Numbered from the stretch's first letter, positions 1 to 9,680 are shown. The stretch: 64,000 nt of DNA from Brevibacterium aurantiacum (GCF_007558825.1 NZ_VLTK01000010.1:1-64000), one strand, 5' to 3'. Notes: generated by a model not told the origin, from the sequence alone. Translations and numbers: made by a program.

Positions 1-46
1 GACGATGCGAGAGCCTCGTCCCCCGAAAAACCGGGGATCGATGCGA

Positions 47-74
47 GCAGAACCTTGCCGATGCTGGGTTCTGC
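47..74. promoter_or_regulatory. Inverted repeat ahead of the first epimerase gene
   Basis: GCAGAACC (47-54) and GGTTCTGC (67-74) are perfect 8-base arms around a 12-base spacer, ending 18 bases before the first start codon. It could be an operator or a hairpin in the leader. A shorter hairpin (CCCCG at 21-25, CGGGG at 32-36) just upstream may be the end of a preceding gene outside the window. No regulator can be assigned. Confidence 0.3.
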
Positions 75-92
75 CGGTGTTACGGTCGCTTC

Positions 93-1112
93 ATGACTGC
101 GGAAAATGTTTCTCCTCGCCCCGACGACGGCTCAGCACCGTTAGCGGTCATCGCCGGAGCCTCCGGTTTCATCGGCAGATCGCTCCTCGCTCCTCTTCAG
201 TCGTGGGGTTACCAGGTGCGCACCATCGGGCGGGCTGCTTCCTGGGGCACACATGTCTCCTGGGACGATCCGGACGGAATCGCTGCCGTGATCGACGGCG
301 CCGATCTGCTCATCAACTTCGCCGGCCGCAGCGTGGGGTGTCGATACAACGATCGCAACCGGCAGGCGGTCTGGGATTCACGAGTCACGACGACTCGGAT
401 CTTGAACGATGCAGTCAGGGCCGCCTCGGCGCCACCGCGTCTGTGGATCAACTCGAGCACGGCCACTATCTACCGCCATGCCATGGACCGGCCGCAGACC
501 GAGAACGATGGGGACATCGGTGAGGGCTTCTCAGTGGATGTGGCCAAAGGCTGGGAGCGAGAATTCTTCCGTGGTGATCTCCTGCTGACCAGACGGGTCG
601 CTTTGCGGATGGCGATCGTACTCGGTGACGGCGCGGCGTTGAACATGCTCGCGACCGCAGCCAGATTCGGCGCCGGCGGTCCCCAGCTGGAAGGGCGCTG
701 GTTTGGCCATACTCGCTACCGCGGCATCGGACCCGATGCGTCAGGACCTGAGGACTGGCGGGGACATCCGCTCAGTCGTGGGAAGCAGAGGTTCAGCTGG
801 GTGCACATCGACGATGTTGTGCGTGCAATCCGTTTCATCGATGCCCACGAGGAGATCACCGGTCCTATCAACGTCTCGAGTCCCGGTGTCTCGGACAACA
901 CCGCGCTGATGGCTGCCCTGAGACGAGCCGTCCGGATGCCGATCGGCATTCCGGCACCACGCTGGCTCTTGGAAATCGGGATGATCGTCCTCCGACAGGA
1001 ATCGGAGCTGGTGCTCAAGAGCCGCTGGGTGCTGCCGCAGAGATTGGAGCAGGCAGGGTTCGAGTTCAGGTGGACGGATATCGGTGCGGCGACGAAGAGC
1101 CTGCTTCGGTAG
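93..1112 (+). CDS. NAD(P)-binding epimerase-like protein (TIGR01777/SDR39U1 type)
   Basis: A 339-residue extended short-chain dehydrogenase-like protein. The N-terminal dinucleotide-binding motif GASGFIG lies near residue 22, and an INFAGRSV segment follows where this family has its second nucleotide-binding strand. The C-terminal part (WVHIDDVVRAIRFI, then a GPINVSSP stretch) matches the TIGR01777 group of sugar-epimerase-like proteins. The classical YxxxK pair is not obvious, which is usual for this group; substrates are unknown. It is convergent with trhO, with 33 bases between the stops. A second, longer member of the same group lies at 11090-12490, fused to a SRPBCC domain; the two are not near-identical copies. 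The ATG start is favoured because the Rossmann motif follows about 20 residues later, as usual. Confidence 0.75.
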   Translation: MTAENVSPRPDDGSAPLAVIAGASGFIGRSLLAPLQSWGYQVRTIGRAASWGTHVSWDDPDGIAAVIDGADLLINFAGRSVGCRYNDRNRQAVWDSRVTTTRILNDAVRAASAPPRLWINSSTATIYRHAMDRPQTENDGDIGEGFSVDVAKGWEREFFRGDLLLTRRVALRMAIVLGDGAALNMLATAARFGAGGPQLEGRWFGHTRYRGIGPDASGPEDWRGHPLSRGKQRFSWVHIDDVVRAIRFIDAHEEITGPINVSSPGVSDNTALMAALRRAVRMPIGIPAPRWLLEIGMIVLRQESELVLKSRWVLPQRLEQAGFEFRWTDIGAATKSLLR

Positions 1113-1145
1113 AAGCTGCACAACACGGGTCCGGCACGGACGGCG

Positions 1146-2057
1146 TCAGCCTGCGGTCACCTCGGCGGGGATCCCGGCCTGCACACAATCGGGGCAGTAG
1201 GGCTGACGGTTCTTCTCCGTGCAGTCCTCACAGCGCAGGTACTGCTCACGGCAGTCGAGGTTCGCGCAGTTGACGAAGTTCGGGGTCGCCTTCTCACACG
1301 CGACGCAGTGACCGATCGATTCGGCTCCTTCGCCGAACTCCACGTGCATGCGCTTGTCGAAGACGTAGAGGGAACCGTCCCAGTACCCGGTGTTGCCGAA
1401 GGTCTCTCCATAGCGGACGATGCCGCCGTCGAGCTGGTAGACCTCTTCGAAGCCCCGGTTCTTCATCAGCACGGACAGGACCTCACAGCGGATGCCGCCG
1501 GTGCAGTAGGTGACGACCGGTTTGTCCTTGAGGTCGTCGTACTTACCCGATTCGATCTCGGCGATGAAGTCCTTGGTTGTGTCCGTCTCGGGCACGATCG
1601 CATCGCGGAACTTCCCGATCTGAGCTTCCATCGCATTGCGGCCGTCGAAGAAGACGACATCGTCGCCGCGTTCGTCGAGGAGTTTGTGCAGAGCTCCCGG
1701 TTTGAGATGCTCGCCGCCGCCTTCGACTCCGCTCTCAGTCACCGTGATCTCGTCGTCGGTGCCGAAGGTGACGAGCTCGGGTCGGACCTTGACGCTCAGG
1801 CGGGGGAAATCGTCTCCCTCGCCGTTGGACCATTTGATGTCGGCTTTCTTGAACGGCTCATAGGATCGCGTCGCCCGCACATACTGCTTGACGTCGAAGA
1901 TATCGCCGCCGATGGTGGCGTTGATGCCGTCCTTCGACACGATCACGCGCCCCTTGAGCCCGAGACTCTCGGCCAGAGTAAGTTGCCACAGCTTGACTGC
2001 CGCTGGGTCCGCCAAGGGGGTGAAGACGTAGAACAAGACGATTTTGGGAGTTGCCAT
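1146..2057 (-). CDS. trhO: tRNA uridine(34) hydroxylase TrhO (rhodanese-like)
   Basis: A 303-residue rhodanese-domain protein of the former UPF0176 family. Family members hydroxylate uridine 34 of certain tRNAs to 5-hydroxyuridine. The order is right: an N-terminal ferredoxin-like domain beginning [12 protein letters not shown], then a rhodanese domain with the active-site loop YCTGGIRCE whose first cysteine is catalytic, then a cysteine-rich tail (CVACEK, CANLDC, CEDCTEK, CPDC) that could bind zinc. The frame stays open upstream to 2138, but the ATG at 2057 gives the usual N-terminus. It runs convergent to the epimerase and divergent from purL. Confidence 0.92.
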   Translation of the reverse strand: MATPKIVLFYVFTPLADPAAVKLWQLTLAESLGLKGRVIVSKDGINATIGGDIFDVKQYVRATRSYEPFKKADIKWSNGEGDDFPRLSVKVRPELVTFGTDDEITVTESGVEGGGEHLKPGALHKLLDERGDDVVFFDGRNAMEAQIGKFRDAIVPETDTTKDFIAEIESGKYDDLKDKPVVTYCTGGIRCEVLSVLMKNRGFEEVYQLDGGIVRYGETFGNTGYWDGSLYVFDKRMHVEFGEGAESIGHCVACEKATPNFVNCANLDCREQYLRCEDCTEKNRQPYCPDCVQAGIPAEVTAG

Positions 2058-2228
2058 GGCCCATATTCTAGTTGGCGAGACCTCGGGCGGTACCCGCATA
2101 AGGCGCAGACCAATGGTCGACTCGATCACATAATCCACTCAAGGATGAGACCGGTTTCTTCCCCTCCCCCGCACCACGGCTAAGATTGGCCCTGATGCCG
2201 TGTCGTATGAAAGGGCCGTTAAGAGGAC

Positions 2229-4595
2229 ATGTCGAGTAACCTCAACTCTGCGAATTCCACGCAGGTCGAATCCCAGCAGATCGAAACCGATCAGGCCGCC
2301 TCCAAGAAGGTCAAGGAGACCGTTGAGTTCGCTGCTGCGAATCCCGACGTGGACCAGCCCTATGCCGACCTCGGACTGAAGGCCGACGAATACGCGCAGA
2401 TCCGCGAGATCCTGGGACGTCGCCCCACCTCGGCGGAGTTGGCGATGTACTCGGTCATGTGGTCCGAGCACTGCTCCTACAAGTCGTCGAAGGTGCATCT
2501 GTCGAAGTTCGGTGACAAGGTCACCGAAGATATGAAGAAGCACCTGCTCGTGGGCATCGGCGAGAACGCCGGCGTCGTCGACATCGGCGACGGCTGGGCC
2601 GTGACCTTCAAGGTCGAGTCCCACAACCACCCCAGCTACGTCGAGCCCCACCAGGGTGCGGCCACCGGCGTAGGCGGAATCGTGCGCGACATCATCTCGA
2701 TGGGCGCACGACCCGTCGCCGTGATGGATCAGCTGCGCTTCGGCGCCATCGACCACCCCGACACCTCTCGCGTGCTCCACGGAGTCGTCTCCGGAATCAG
2801 CAACTACGGCAACTCCCTCGGCCTGCCCAACATCGGCGGCGAGACCGTCTTCGACTCCGTCTACCAGGGAAACCCCCTGGTCAACGCCCTCGCAGTCGGC
2901 GTCATGCGCCACGAGGACATCCGTCTGGCCAATGCTTCGGGCAAGGGCAACAAGGTCATCCTCTTCGGCGCCCGCACCGGTGGCGACGGCATCGGCGGAG
3001 CCTCGATCCTTGCCTCGGAGTCCTTTGATGACACCAAACCTTCGAAGCGTCCAGCTGTGCAGGTCGGCGACCCCTTCGCAGAGAAGGTCCTCATCGAATG
3101 CTGCCTCGAACTCTTCCGCGCAGGCGTTGTCGAAGGCATCCAGGACCTCGGTGCTGCCGGCATCAGCTGCGCTACCTCCGAGCTGGCCTCGAACGGTGAC
3201 GGCGGGATGCACATCGCCCTCGACGACGTGCTGCTGCGCGATGAGACCCTGACCCCTGAGGAGATCCTCATGTCGGAGTCCCAGGAGCGGATGATGGCCG
3301 TGGTCACCCCCGAACGCCTCGACGACTTCCTGGCGATCGTGGGCAAATGGGACGTCGAAACCTCCGTGCTCGGCGAGGTCACGGACTCCGAACGCCTCAT
3401 CATCGAATGGCACGGAGACGTCATCGTCGATGTGCCTCCTCGCTCGGTCGCCCACGACGGCCCCGTCTACGAACGTCCGATGGTCGAGCCATCATGGACC
3501 GCCGAGGTCGCCGCGAACACCGTGGAATCCGCTGGTCTGGTCAAGCCCGAGGGCGACGAGCAGCTGCGCGCGACCGTCCTCCAGCTGGCAGGGGCACCGA
3601 ACCTGGCGTCGAAGGACTGGATCACCTCCCAGTACGACAAGTACGTGCAGGGAAACACTGCGCAGGCGTTCCCCGATGACGCGGGAGTCATTCGCGTCGA
3701 CGAGAAGTCCGGGCTCGGCGTGGCCATCGCCACCGACGCCAACGGTCGCTACTGCTACCTCGATCCGGCCCGCGGCGCGGCGCTGGCGCTGGCCGAGGCC
3801 TACCGCAACGTCACCACTGCCGGGGCCATCCCGCGCGCGGTCACTGACTGCCTCAACTTCGGCTCCCCCGAGGACCCTGAGATCATGTGGCAGTTCGCGG
3901 CCGCAGTCGAGGGCCTCGCCGAGGCGTGCCAGGATCTGGGCATTCCCGTGACCGGTGGCAACGTCTCCCTCTACAACCAGACCGGCGGCGTGGCTATCCA
4001 CCCGACCCCGGTCGTCGGTGTCCTCGGCGTCTTCGATGACGTCACCCGCGCCACTCCGAGCGGTTGGAAGGAGCCGGGCCAGACCATCTACCTGCTCGGA
4101 ACGACCGAAGCCGAACTCGACGGTTCGGCGTGGGCCGACGTGACTGCCGGCCACCTCGGTGGAGTGCCTCCTCAGTACAAGCCGGGCACGGAGAAGGAAC
4201 TCGGTGAGATCCTCATCAACTCCTCGCGTGACGGCATGATCGATGCTGCGCACGACCTGTCAGAAGGCGGTCTGTCGCAAGCACTCATCGAATCCTGCCT
4301 GCGCTTCGGCACCGGTGCCCGCATCTGGCTCGACGAGGTGTGCGAACGCGACAACATCGACGTGTTCACCGCTCTGTTCTCCGAGTCCACCGCGCGTGCG
4401 ATCGTGGCCGTGCCGCGGTCCGAAGAGGTCCGCTTCAAGGACATGTGCACCGCCAGGCACTTCCCGTTCATCCGCATCGGCATGACCGACACCGGCGACG
4501 AGGCACCTGTCCTCGAGGTCGTCGATCACTTCGAGATCGGACTCGACGAGCTGCGCGAGGCTCACGAGGGGACGCTCCCGAAGCACTTCGGCTGA
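2229..4595 (+). CDS. purL: Phosphoribosylformylglycinamidine synthase subunit PurL
   Basis: A 788-residue small-type PurL, the synthetase subunit that works with PurQ and PurS in step four of purine synthesis (FGAR + ATP + glutamine-derived ammonia to FGAM). Recognisable motifs include [11 protein letters not shown] near the N-terminus, the ESHNHPS nucleotide-binding segment, GVGGIVRDI, and in the second half [10 protein letters not shown] and the DLSEGGL motif. Length fits the PurLQS type rather than the 1300-residue fused type. The start has an AAGAGGAC ribosome binding site. About 40 hydrophilic residues precede the conserved domain, as in other actinobacterial PurL proteins. purQ and purS are not next to it here, and purA lies 41 kb away. 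Confidence 0.97.
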   Translation: MSSNLNSANSTQVESQQIETDQAASKKVKETVEFAAANPDVDQPYADLGLKADEYAQIREILGRRPTSAELAMYSVMWSEHCSYKSSKVHLSKFGDKVTEDMKKHLLVGIGENAGVVDIGDGWAVTFKVESHNHPSYVEPHQGAATGVGGIVRDIISMGARPVAVMDQLRFGAIDHPDTSRVLHGVVSGISNYGNSLGLPNIGGETVFDSVYQGNPLVNALAVGVMRHEDIRLANASGKGNKVILFGARTGGDGIGGASILASESFDDTKPSKRPAVQVGDPFAEKVLIECCLELFRAGVVEGIQDLGAAGISCATSELASNGDGGMHIALDDVLLRDETLTPEEILMSESQERMMAVVTPERLDDFLAIVGKWDVETSVLGEVTDSERLIIEWHGDVIVDVPPRSVAHDGPVYERPMVEPSWTAEVAANTVESAGLVKPEGDEQLRATVLQLAGAPNLASKDWITSQYDKYVQGNTAQAFPDDAGVIRVDEKSGLGVAIATDANGRYCYLDPARGAALALAEAYRNVTTAGAIPRAVTDCLNFGSPEDPEIMWQFAAAVEGLAEACQDLGIPVTGGNVSLYNQTGGVAIHPTPVVGVLGVFDDVTRATPSGWKEPGQTIYLLGTTEAELDGSAWADVTAGHLGGVPPQYKPGTEKELGEILINSSRDGMIDAAHDLSEGGLSQALIESCLRFGTGARIWLDEVCERDNIDVFTALFSESTARAIVAVPRSEEVRFKDMCTARHFPFIRIGMTDTGDEAPVLEVVDHFEIGLDELREAHEGTLPKHFG

Positions 4596-4702
4596 GCCGG
4601 AATTCAGCTGAGTTCGTCGGCTGTTCGCGGCGGCGGGCAGCACGTCCTCACCTGCACGCTCAGTGGTCCCCTCGGCGATTCACACACGGCGTAGCTGATC
4701 GT

Positions 4703-6085
4703 TCACATGTGGAGGAAGGGCACCAGCAGGGACACGATGAAGAGGTTCACAGCCCCGCCGAGTCGAGTGCTCAAGGCCGCGAAGGGCATGAGGTGGATGC
4801 GGTTGGCGGCGCTGAGCACCGCCACATCTCCGCTTCCTCCTGTATCTGCCATGACCAGCCCCGGGGTGATGGCGGCTTCGACGAAGTTGAACTTCAGCAA
4901 CCAGCCCAACACACCTGCCACCAATCCTGCCGAGATGACTGTGAGCACTGTCAGTCCCATGAAGATCGGGTCCGAGATCGCACCGACGACTTCGTTGATG
5001 TCGATGTAGGTGATGCTCACGGTGACAAGTAGAGCCGGTAAGAAGTAGGAGGTCATGAGCTCTCCCCATTCGGTGCTCGCCTCTTCTAGCTCCCTGGGGA
5101 ACAGGCCGAATATCTTGATCAGCGCTGCTGCGATGATGGTCCACGCATAGGGGTGGAGGAATGGCATGATCGCACCCAGCAGTGTCCCCAGGATGAACAG
5201 CCCGGCGGCGATCGCCACTCCGATTCCCAGTTGCTGGAATGTCGACCCGCTCTTCTTCTCCGGCAAGCTCAGCTCGTTCTTCCGTCCCTTGACTCTCATC
5301 AGCTCGCCGTCGCCGTTGAATCCGACGAACCATTGCCTTCCGGACCGTCCGAGGCCGTTGAGCAGACCGGCGAAGATGATGCAGAAGATGTTGCCGATCA
5401 CCAGCGCTGCCATGAGGTCGGCCATGAAGACCGATGCGTCGGTGCCGGTCTGAGCCGCATACATCTGCGACATCGGGACCGCCCCGATGCCGAGGCCACC
5501 GGCCATGATCGGTCCCGCGACGAAGAGGATGCCCTTGATGAATCCGAACCCGAGAATTGCGCTGATGCCTCCGATGACGAGGAATGTGATGACGATGCAG
5601 CCCAGCAGCGGGATGAGGAAGCGCGGGCCTGCTTTGAGCAGGAGTGCCCTCGGCATCCCCAGGACAGAACCGGCGATCACGGCGACGACGAAGAAGTCGA
5701 GGAAACCGTAACCGTCGAGGAAGTTCGTCACCACTGGCGGGATCGAGTCCGGCATCACTCCGGCGTAGATGAGGATGGCCGGGACGAAGGTGCACAAGAG
5801 CGTGGGCAGTCCGTAGTCGCGGACCTTCGGAATCGATTGGCCGATGGCCATGAGTGCCCCACCCAGTACGACCGTGATCCCGAAGCCCACGAGCATGCTG
5901 TCGGGCAGATTGTCGGTCAGTGCCGCAACAAGGAAGGTGATGAACAGTGCGCCGAAGTAGAGATAGGGCATGCCTGCGATGCGAAGCAGATCACGTTTCC
6001 TGCGGGTACCTGTGGATGAGTCGAGCGCGGGGGCGGCAGTAGCTTCAGTCTCGGGGTGAGCGGGACGACGAACTTCTGACATCAT
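4703..6085 (-). CDS. 2-hydroxycarboxylate transporter family protein (CitS/MaeN-like)
   Basis: A 460-residue membrane protein with about ten hydrophobic segments and a hydrophilic N-terminus of about 35 residues. It carries the family hallmark in two places: GGLGIGAVPMSQMYA in the first half and TPGLVMADTGGSGDVAVL in the second, the paired GGxG-type re-entrant loops of the 2-HCT family. Known members are sodium- or proton-coupled carriers of citrate, malate, citramalate or lactate. It is the last gene of a run with a lyase (92 bases upstream) and a class III CoA-transferase, so its substrate is probably the acid those enzymes process; citramalate is my favoured guess. Start: two adjacent ATGs (6085 and 6082), either possible. 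Confidence 0.85.
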   Translation of the reverse strand: MMSEVRRPAHPETEATAAPALDSSTGTRRKRDLLRIAGMPYLYFGALFITFLVAALTDNLPDSMLVGFGITVVLGGALMAIGQSIPKVRDYGLPTLLCTFVPAILIYAGVMPDSIPPVVTNFLDGYGFLDFFVVAVIAGSVLGMPRALLLKAGPRFLIPLLGCIVITFLVIGGISAILGFGFIKGILFVAGPIMAGGLGIGAVPMSQMYAAQTGTDASVFMADLMAALVIGNIFCIIFAGLLNGLGRSGRQWFVGFNGDGELMRVKGRKNELSLPEKKSGSTFQQLGIGVAIAAGLFILGTLLGAIMPFLHPYAWTIIAAALIKIFGLFPRELEEASTEWGELMTSYFLPALLVTVSITYIDINEVVGAISDPIFMGLTVLTVISAGLVAGVLGWLLKFNFVEAAITPGLVMADTGGSGDVAVLSAANRIHLMPFAALSTRLGGAVNLFIVSLLVPFLHM

Positions 6086-6177
6086 TGTCTCTTTTCGTTT
6101 GATGCGAATGGTGCCGATTCTCTTACTGGGATGACCGTTGTACGGAGAGACCGAGCTGTGTCGATCGTCCGTCGTAT

Positions 6178-7047
6178 TCAGGCGGCGACGGGTGTACCTC
6201 TCGCGAGGGCTGCCGTCAGGAGTTCTCTGACTTTCGCCAGCCCCTCAAGGTCGATGCCGGTCTCGAATCCCCGCGCGTTCAGGTGCTCAACGAGTTCTTC
6301 CGTGGCGATGTTTCCGTGGGCACCAGGTGCGAAGGGGCAACCTCCGTATCCTCCTGTGGCTGCGTCGAATTCGGTGATGCCGAGGTCGAGTGCTCGATCA
6401 ACGGTGTCGAATGCCTGTCCTTGGGCGTTGTGCAGATGCAGGCTGAGGTCGATGTCGGGCAGTTCGGCTCGCAGATGCTCGAGACTAGTCTGCACATCCT
6501 GCGGTCTCGCGGTGCCTATGGTGTCGGCCAGACCGATCCTGCTCACGCCGATGTCGGCGTACGCTCCGGCGATCTCGGCCACTGCCTCAGATGCGATGTC
6601 GCCTTCGAAGGGGCACGCGAATGCTGTCGAGATTCCTCCGCTGAAGTCCACTGCGGGATATGACTCAACGATCGGAGCCAGTTCGGCGATCGCCTCGCTC
6701 GGACTCCTTCCGGCGTTGGCCCGACTGTGAGCGGCACTGGCGGAGACTACCAGGGTGACGGTGGTGAATCCGGCTGAGACAGCTCGATCGACTCCACGTC
6801 GATTGAGCGCCAGTGCCCGCCATGTGATCGACGGGCGTTCAGAGACCAGACCGGCCAGCTCCTCGGCGCCGCTCATCTGCGGGACCCGTCGCGGATTGAC
6901 GAACGAGGCCGCTTCGATGTCGTTGATTCCGGCTTCGACGAGGGCTGCCGCGATGAGCAGTCGGTCCTCCACCGAAGTGACTCGGGGTTCGTCCTGCAGA
7001 CCATCGCGCAAGACGACGTCGGTGATCCTCGCTTGCGGTTTCGTCAT
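6178..7047 (-). CDS. HMG-CoA lyase family protein, possible citramalyl-CoA lyase
   Basis: A 289-residue TIM-barrel lyase of the HMGL family. It starts with the metal/acid motif VVLRDGLQDEP, continues with EAASFVNPRRVPQM, and has the family signature GGYGGCPFAPGAHGN with its active-site cysteine near residue 240. Family enzymes cleave 3-hydroxy-3-methylacyl-CoA (HMG-CoA) or, in the Chloroflexus 3-hydroxypropionate cycle, R-citramalyl-CoA. Its start codon shares one base with the stop of the upstream CoA-transferase (TGATG), so translation is probably coupled. The pairing of a class III CoA-transferase with this lyase and a 2-hydroxycarboxylate carrier favours citramalyl-CoA over HMG-CoA. Genuine leucine-degradation genes (isovaleryl-CoA dehydrogenase, methylcrotonyl-CoA carboxylase) are absent nearby. 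Confidence 0.82.
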   Translation of the reverse strand: MTKPQARITDVVLRDGLQDEPRVTSVEDRLLIAAALVEAGINDIEAASFVNPRRVPQMSGAEELAGLVSERPSITWRALALNRRGVDRAVSAGFTTVTLVVSASAAHSRANAGRSPSEAIAELAPIVESYPAVDFSGGISTAFACPFEGDIASEAVAEIAGAYADIGVSRIGLADTIGTARPQDVQTSLEHLRAELPDIDLSLHLHNAQGQAFDTVDRALDLGITEFDAATGGYGGCPFAPGAHGNIATEELVEHLNARGFETGIDLEGLAKVRELLTAALARGTPVAA

Positions 7048-8327
7048 CAGACCACTCCTTTGCGTTTGAGGTCCGAGTAGTCCTCGGCACTCACTCCGAG
7101 GACGCCGGTGAGAATGGATTCGGTGTGCTCTCCCAGCTCAGGTCCGACCCATCTGATGTGCCCTTCTGACCCGGGGATCCGCGGTACGACTCCGGGGAAG
7201 CGGATCGCCTCGGTCGTATCGTCCTCGATGCTGACATCGATGGACTCGAGCATTCCCCTGGCCGCGAAGTGCTCGTCCGCAGCTATGCCCGTGGCATCGT
7301 AGACGGGACCAGCGGGCACTCCTGCAGCGGCGAGTTCGTCCACGGCTTCAGAGACCGTACGGTGCAGCGTCCAGTTCCGGACGATGTCGTCGAGTTCGGT
7401 CTCGCGTTGGCTGCGTATGTGCCCGTCAGCCAAGGTCGCGTCGTCTGCCAGATCCGGACGGCCGCACAGCTGCATGAGCGCTCGGAATGGCTTTGCCGCG
7501 TTGCCGGCGATCATCACTGACTGTCCATCGGCCGTCGGGTAGCTTCCGCTGGGGACGACCCCGGGGAGGTTGGCCCCGCTGCGTTCGCGCACCATTCCGT
7601 AGGCATCGTAGTCGGGGATGAGAGATTCCATTGCCGAATACACTGCCTCGTAGAGAGCGACGTCGACCACACGAGCCTGCTCGACCCTATGACCGTTCTT
7701 GAGTGCGAACAGCTGGATCACCGCGCCGAGGGCACCATAGAGTCCGGCCATCGCATCTCCGATCGGAGCGGCAGGTCGAACAGGGGCGCGGTCGGCGTGG
7801 CCGGTGACATGTCGCAGTCCGGCGAACGCCTCGGCCACTCCCCCGAACCCGGCACGGTCACGGTAGGGCCCGGTCTGCCCGTACCCGGAGATGCGCACCA
7901 TGATGATGTCGGAATTCACCGCTTTGAGGTCATCCTCACCGAGGTGCCAATTCTCCAGGGTGCCCGGACGGAAGTTCTCGATGACGACGTCGGACTTGGC
8001 GACGAGGTCTCTGACGATCTCCTGACCCTCTTCGGTGCGCAGATCTACGGTGACGGATCGTTTGTTGCGGGCCAGAGTTCGGAACATCATCGACACTTTG
8101 CCGCGCTGGCGGCGCCAGGTGCGCAGTTCATCCCCGGTGCCGGGCGTCTCGACCTTGATGACTTCCGCTCCGAAGTCGGCGAGGAGACGGGTGGCGAATG
8201 GTGCTGCGATGAAATTGCCCAGTTCGAGTACCCGCACGTCGCTGAGCAGCGCGCCATCATTTCGGCTGTCGGCCTGTGGTGCGTTCTTGGCTTCCTCTGT
8301 GGTGGCCAACTGCGCCCTCCCATCCAT
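7047..8327 (-). CDS. Class III (CaiB/BaiF) CoA-transferase
   Basis: A protein of up to 426 residues with the family features: VRVLELGNFIAAPFATRLLADFG at the start of the core (shown in part), GAEVIKVETP, ENFRPGTLE, and the likely catalytic aspartate in PIGDAMAGL. Class III enzymes move CoA between acyl donors and organic acids; here the acceptor is probably the acid brought in by the 2-HCT carrier. It is the first gene of the cassette and faces the IclR gene across a 34-base gap. The ATG at 8327 has no ribosome binding site. A GGGAGGG just inside the frame, ahead of a TTG at 8309, suggests that translation may begin at 8309 instead, unless the transcript is leaderless. Confidence 0.85.
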   Translation of the reverse strand: MDGRAQLATTEEAKNAPQADSRNDGALLSDVRVLELGNFIAAPFATRLLADFGAEVIKVETPGTGDELRTWRRQRGKVSMMFRTLARNKRSVTVDLRTEEGQEIVRDLVAKSDVVIENFRPGTLENWHLGEDDLKAVNSDIIMVRISGYGQTGPYRDRAGFGGVAEAFAGLRHVTGHADRAPVRPAAPIGDAMAGLYGALGAVIQLFALKNGHRVEQARVVDVALYEAVYSAMESLIPDYDAYGMVRERSGANLPGVVPSGSYPTADGQSVMIAGNAAKPFRALMQLCGRPDLADDATLADGHIRSQRETELDDIVRNWTLHRTVSEAVDELAAAGVPAGPVYDATGIAADEHFAARGMLESIDVSIEDDTTEAIRFPGVVPRIPGSEGHIRWVGPELGEHTESILTGVLGVSAEDYSDLKRKGVV

Positions 8328-8330
8328 TGA

Positions 8331-8366
8331 TTATCAGTATTTGATAACATACGATCATAATATGAT
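8331..8366. promoter_or_regulatory. Two inverted repeats between CoA-transferase and iclR genes
   Basis: TTATCA (8331-8336) and TGATAA (8342-8347) form a 6-5-6 repeat. ATCATA (8354-8359) and TATGAT (8361-8366) form a 6-1-6 repeat that runs over the iclR start codon. The stretch is AT-rich in a GC-rich region and holds both divergent promoters, so these are good candidate operators for the adjacent IclR-type regulator. Confidence 0.55.
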
Positions 8367-8994
8367 TGGACATAATGTAACGGACGTCGGAGTCCTTGAC
8401 AAGAGCATGGCCATAATCTCAGCCTGCGAAGCCTCACCGAGGATGGCAGCAGACATCGCCGAAGCTCTGGGTCTCTCTGTTCCGACGGTCCACCGACTGG
8501 CTCGGGCACTGGTGGCACATGGGCTACTCGCAAGAGAATCCAGCGGAGCGTTCCGACTCGGTGCACGCTTCATCAGCTTCGGCTTGGGCCAGATCGCTCG
8601 TGGACCTCTGCGCACCCTCGCCGAGCTCACAGGTGAGGCATGTCAGCTGTGGGTCCCCCGCGGACCCAATCGCCTGTGCCTGGTCAGCGAGGCCATGCCC
8701 AACGAACTTCATGTCGAGCTCCACGAGGGCACTCAGCTGCCCCTCGAGGACGGAGGGACCGCGGCCCGCGTCATCGGGGGTGAACGTTCGGAACAAGGGT
8801 GGGTGCTCACCGTTTCGGAGCGGACGGTCGGTCTCACCAGCGTCAGCGCACCGGTAGAGACCAAAGATGGTCTGGTCGGAGCCGTGTGCATCGTGGCACC
8901 GGTCGCCAGAGCCAGCAGCAACCTCGGCGAACTCTACGGAACCCGCCTGCTCGTCACTGCCTCGGCGATCGAGCGGGCACTGGCCGCGGCATAG
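8362..8994 (+). CDS. Short IclR-family transcriptional regulator
   Basis: A 210-residue regulator. Residues about 10-75 form the IclR winged helix (AADIAEALGLSVPTVHRLARAL), followed by a strand-helix unit where the effector domain begins (LRTLAELTGEACQLWV). The rest of the effector domain is abbreviated: IclR proteins are usually about 250 residues, and here the middle linker-helix segment is missing while the terminal SVSAPVETKDGLVGAVCIV segment remains. It is divergent from the CoA-transferase/lyase/carrier genes and most likely responds to their substrate. The ATG at 8362 has no clear ribosome binding site and lies inside a palindrome, so a leaderless start is possible. Its last 61 bases overlap the convergent membrane-protein gene. 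Confidence 0.8.
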   Translation: MIGHNVTDVGVLDKSMAIISACEASPRMAADIAEALGLSVPTVHRLARALVAHGLLARESSGAFRLGARFISFGLGQIARGPLRTLAELTGEACQLWVPRGPNRLCLVSEAMPNELHVELHEGTQLPLEDGGTAARVIGGERSEQGWVLTVSERTVGLTSVSAPVETKDGLVGAVCIVAPVARASSNLGELYGTRLLVTASAIERALAAA

Positions 8995-9641
8995 CGATCC
9001 GATGGTCCGCTGGCCACTCGGCCGAGACCGTGCAGAAGTCCCAGGCCGCCGAATGAGGCTCCCAGCAGGACGAACTGTGTCAGGACCATTGACGTCGCGA
9101 ACGAGGAACCAAGCGAGTTCATCGCCCATTCGACGAAGGCGACGACGAGTCCCGCGCATACCGCATAGCCGGCGGCGACGAGGTGCGTCCACCAGGGCCT
9201 GTTGCGCGCGAGGTTCCAGGCGATGAGCAGTCCGGCCAGCACGACGCCGCCGTGGAAGGTCCAGATGATGCTCTGGATGTTCATCGCCAGATCGACGCTG
9301 CTGACAGCACGGTTGACGATGATCGGCAGCAGATGCGGCAAGGCGAATGCGTAGATGCTGATGAAGATGAGCAGTCCCATCCCGAACAGGCGCATCGTCA
9401 TCGGACTGGCCTTCACGATGAGCAGTGCGACGACGCCGAGGATGAGTTCGAGGATCGCGACCACGACGGTCACGGCCGGATACAGGGTGAAGAATTCCGG
9501 GCGCACTCCATCGATCATCATCGGCATCAGCACGAATTCCGGCAATGAGCCGACGGCCATGGCGGACCAGAACAGGAGTCGCGCCGTCCACCCTGGACCG
9601 GCTGCGCGTTCGTATCCTCCCGAGGAAGCCTGCTGACTCAT
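8934..9641 (-). CDS. Hypothetical integral membrane protein
   Basis: A 235-residue protein with about seven hydrophobic segments after a hydrophilic start (MSQQASSGGYERAAGPG). Segments are visible around LLFWSAMAVGSLPEF, TVVVAILELILGVVALLIV, LFGMGLLIFISIYAFAL, IIWTFHGGVVLAGLLIAW, HLVAAGYAVCAGLVVAF and LTQFVLLGASFGGLGLLHG. I do not recognise a functional family. The frame is open to 9722, but the ATG at 9641 gives a normal membrane-protein N-terminus. Its 3' end overlaps iclR by 61 bases on the opposite strand, an unusually long convergent overlap. Confidence 0.65.
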   Translation of the reverse strand: MSQQASSGGYERAAGPGWTARLLFWSAMAVGSLPEFVLMPMMIDGVRPEFFTLYPAVTVVVAILELILGVVALLIVKASPMTMRLFGMGLLIFISIYAFALPHLLPIIVNRAVSSVDLAMNIQSIIWTFHGGVVLAGLLIAWNLARNRPWWTHLVAAGYAVCAGLVVAFVEWAMNSLGSSFATSMVLTQFVLLGASFGGLGLLHGLGRVASGPSDRYAAASARSIAEAVTSRRVP

Positions 9642-9680
9642 GTCATCACTGTAGGTCTGCAAGGGCGTGGACCGCATTCT

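Noticed and set aside
2139..3455. Open frame of 438 codons opposite purL
   Set aside because: Antisense shadow of purL; composition is typical of high-GC reverse frames.
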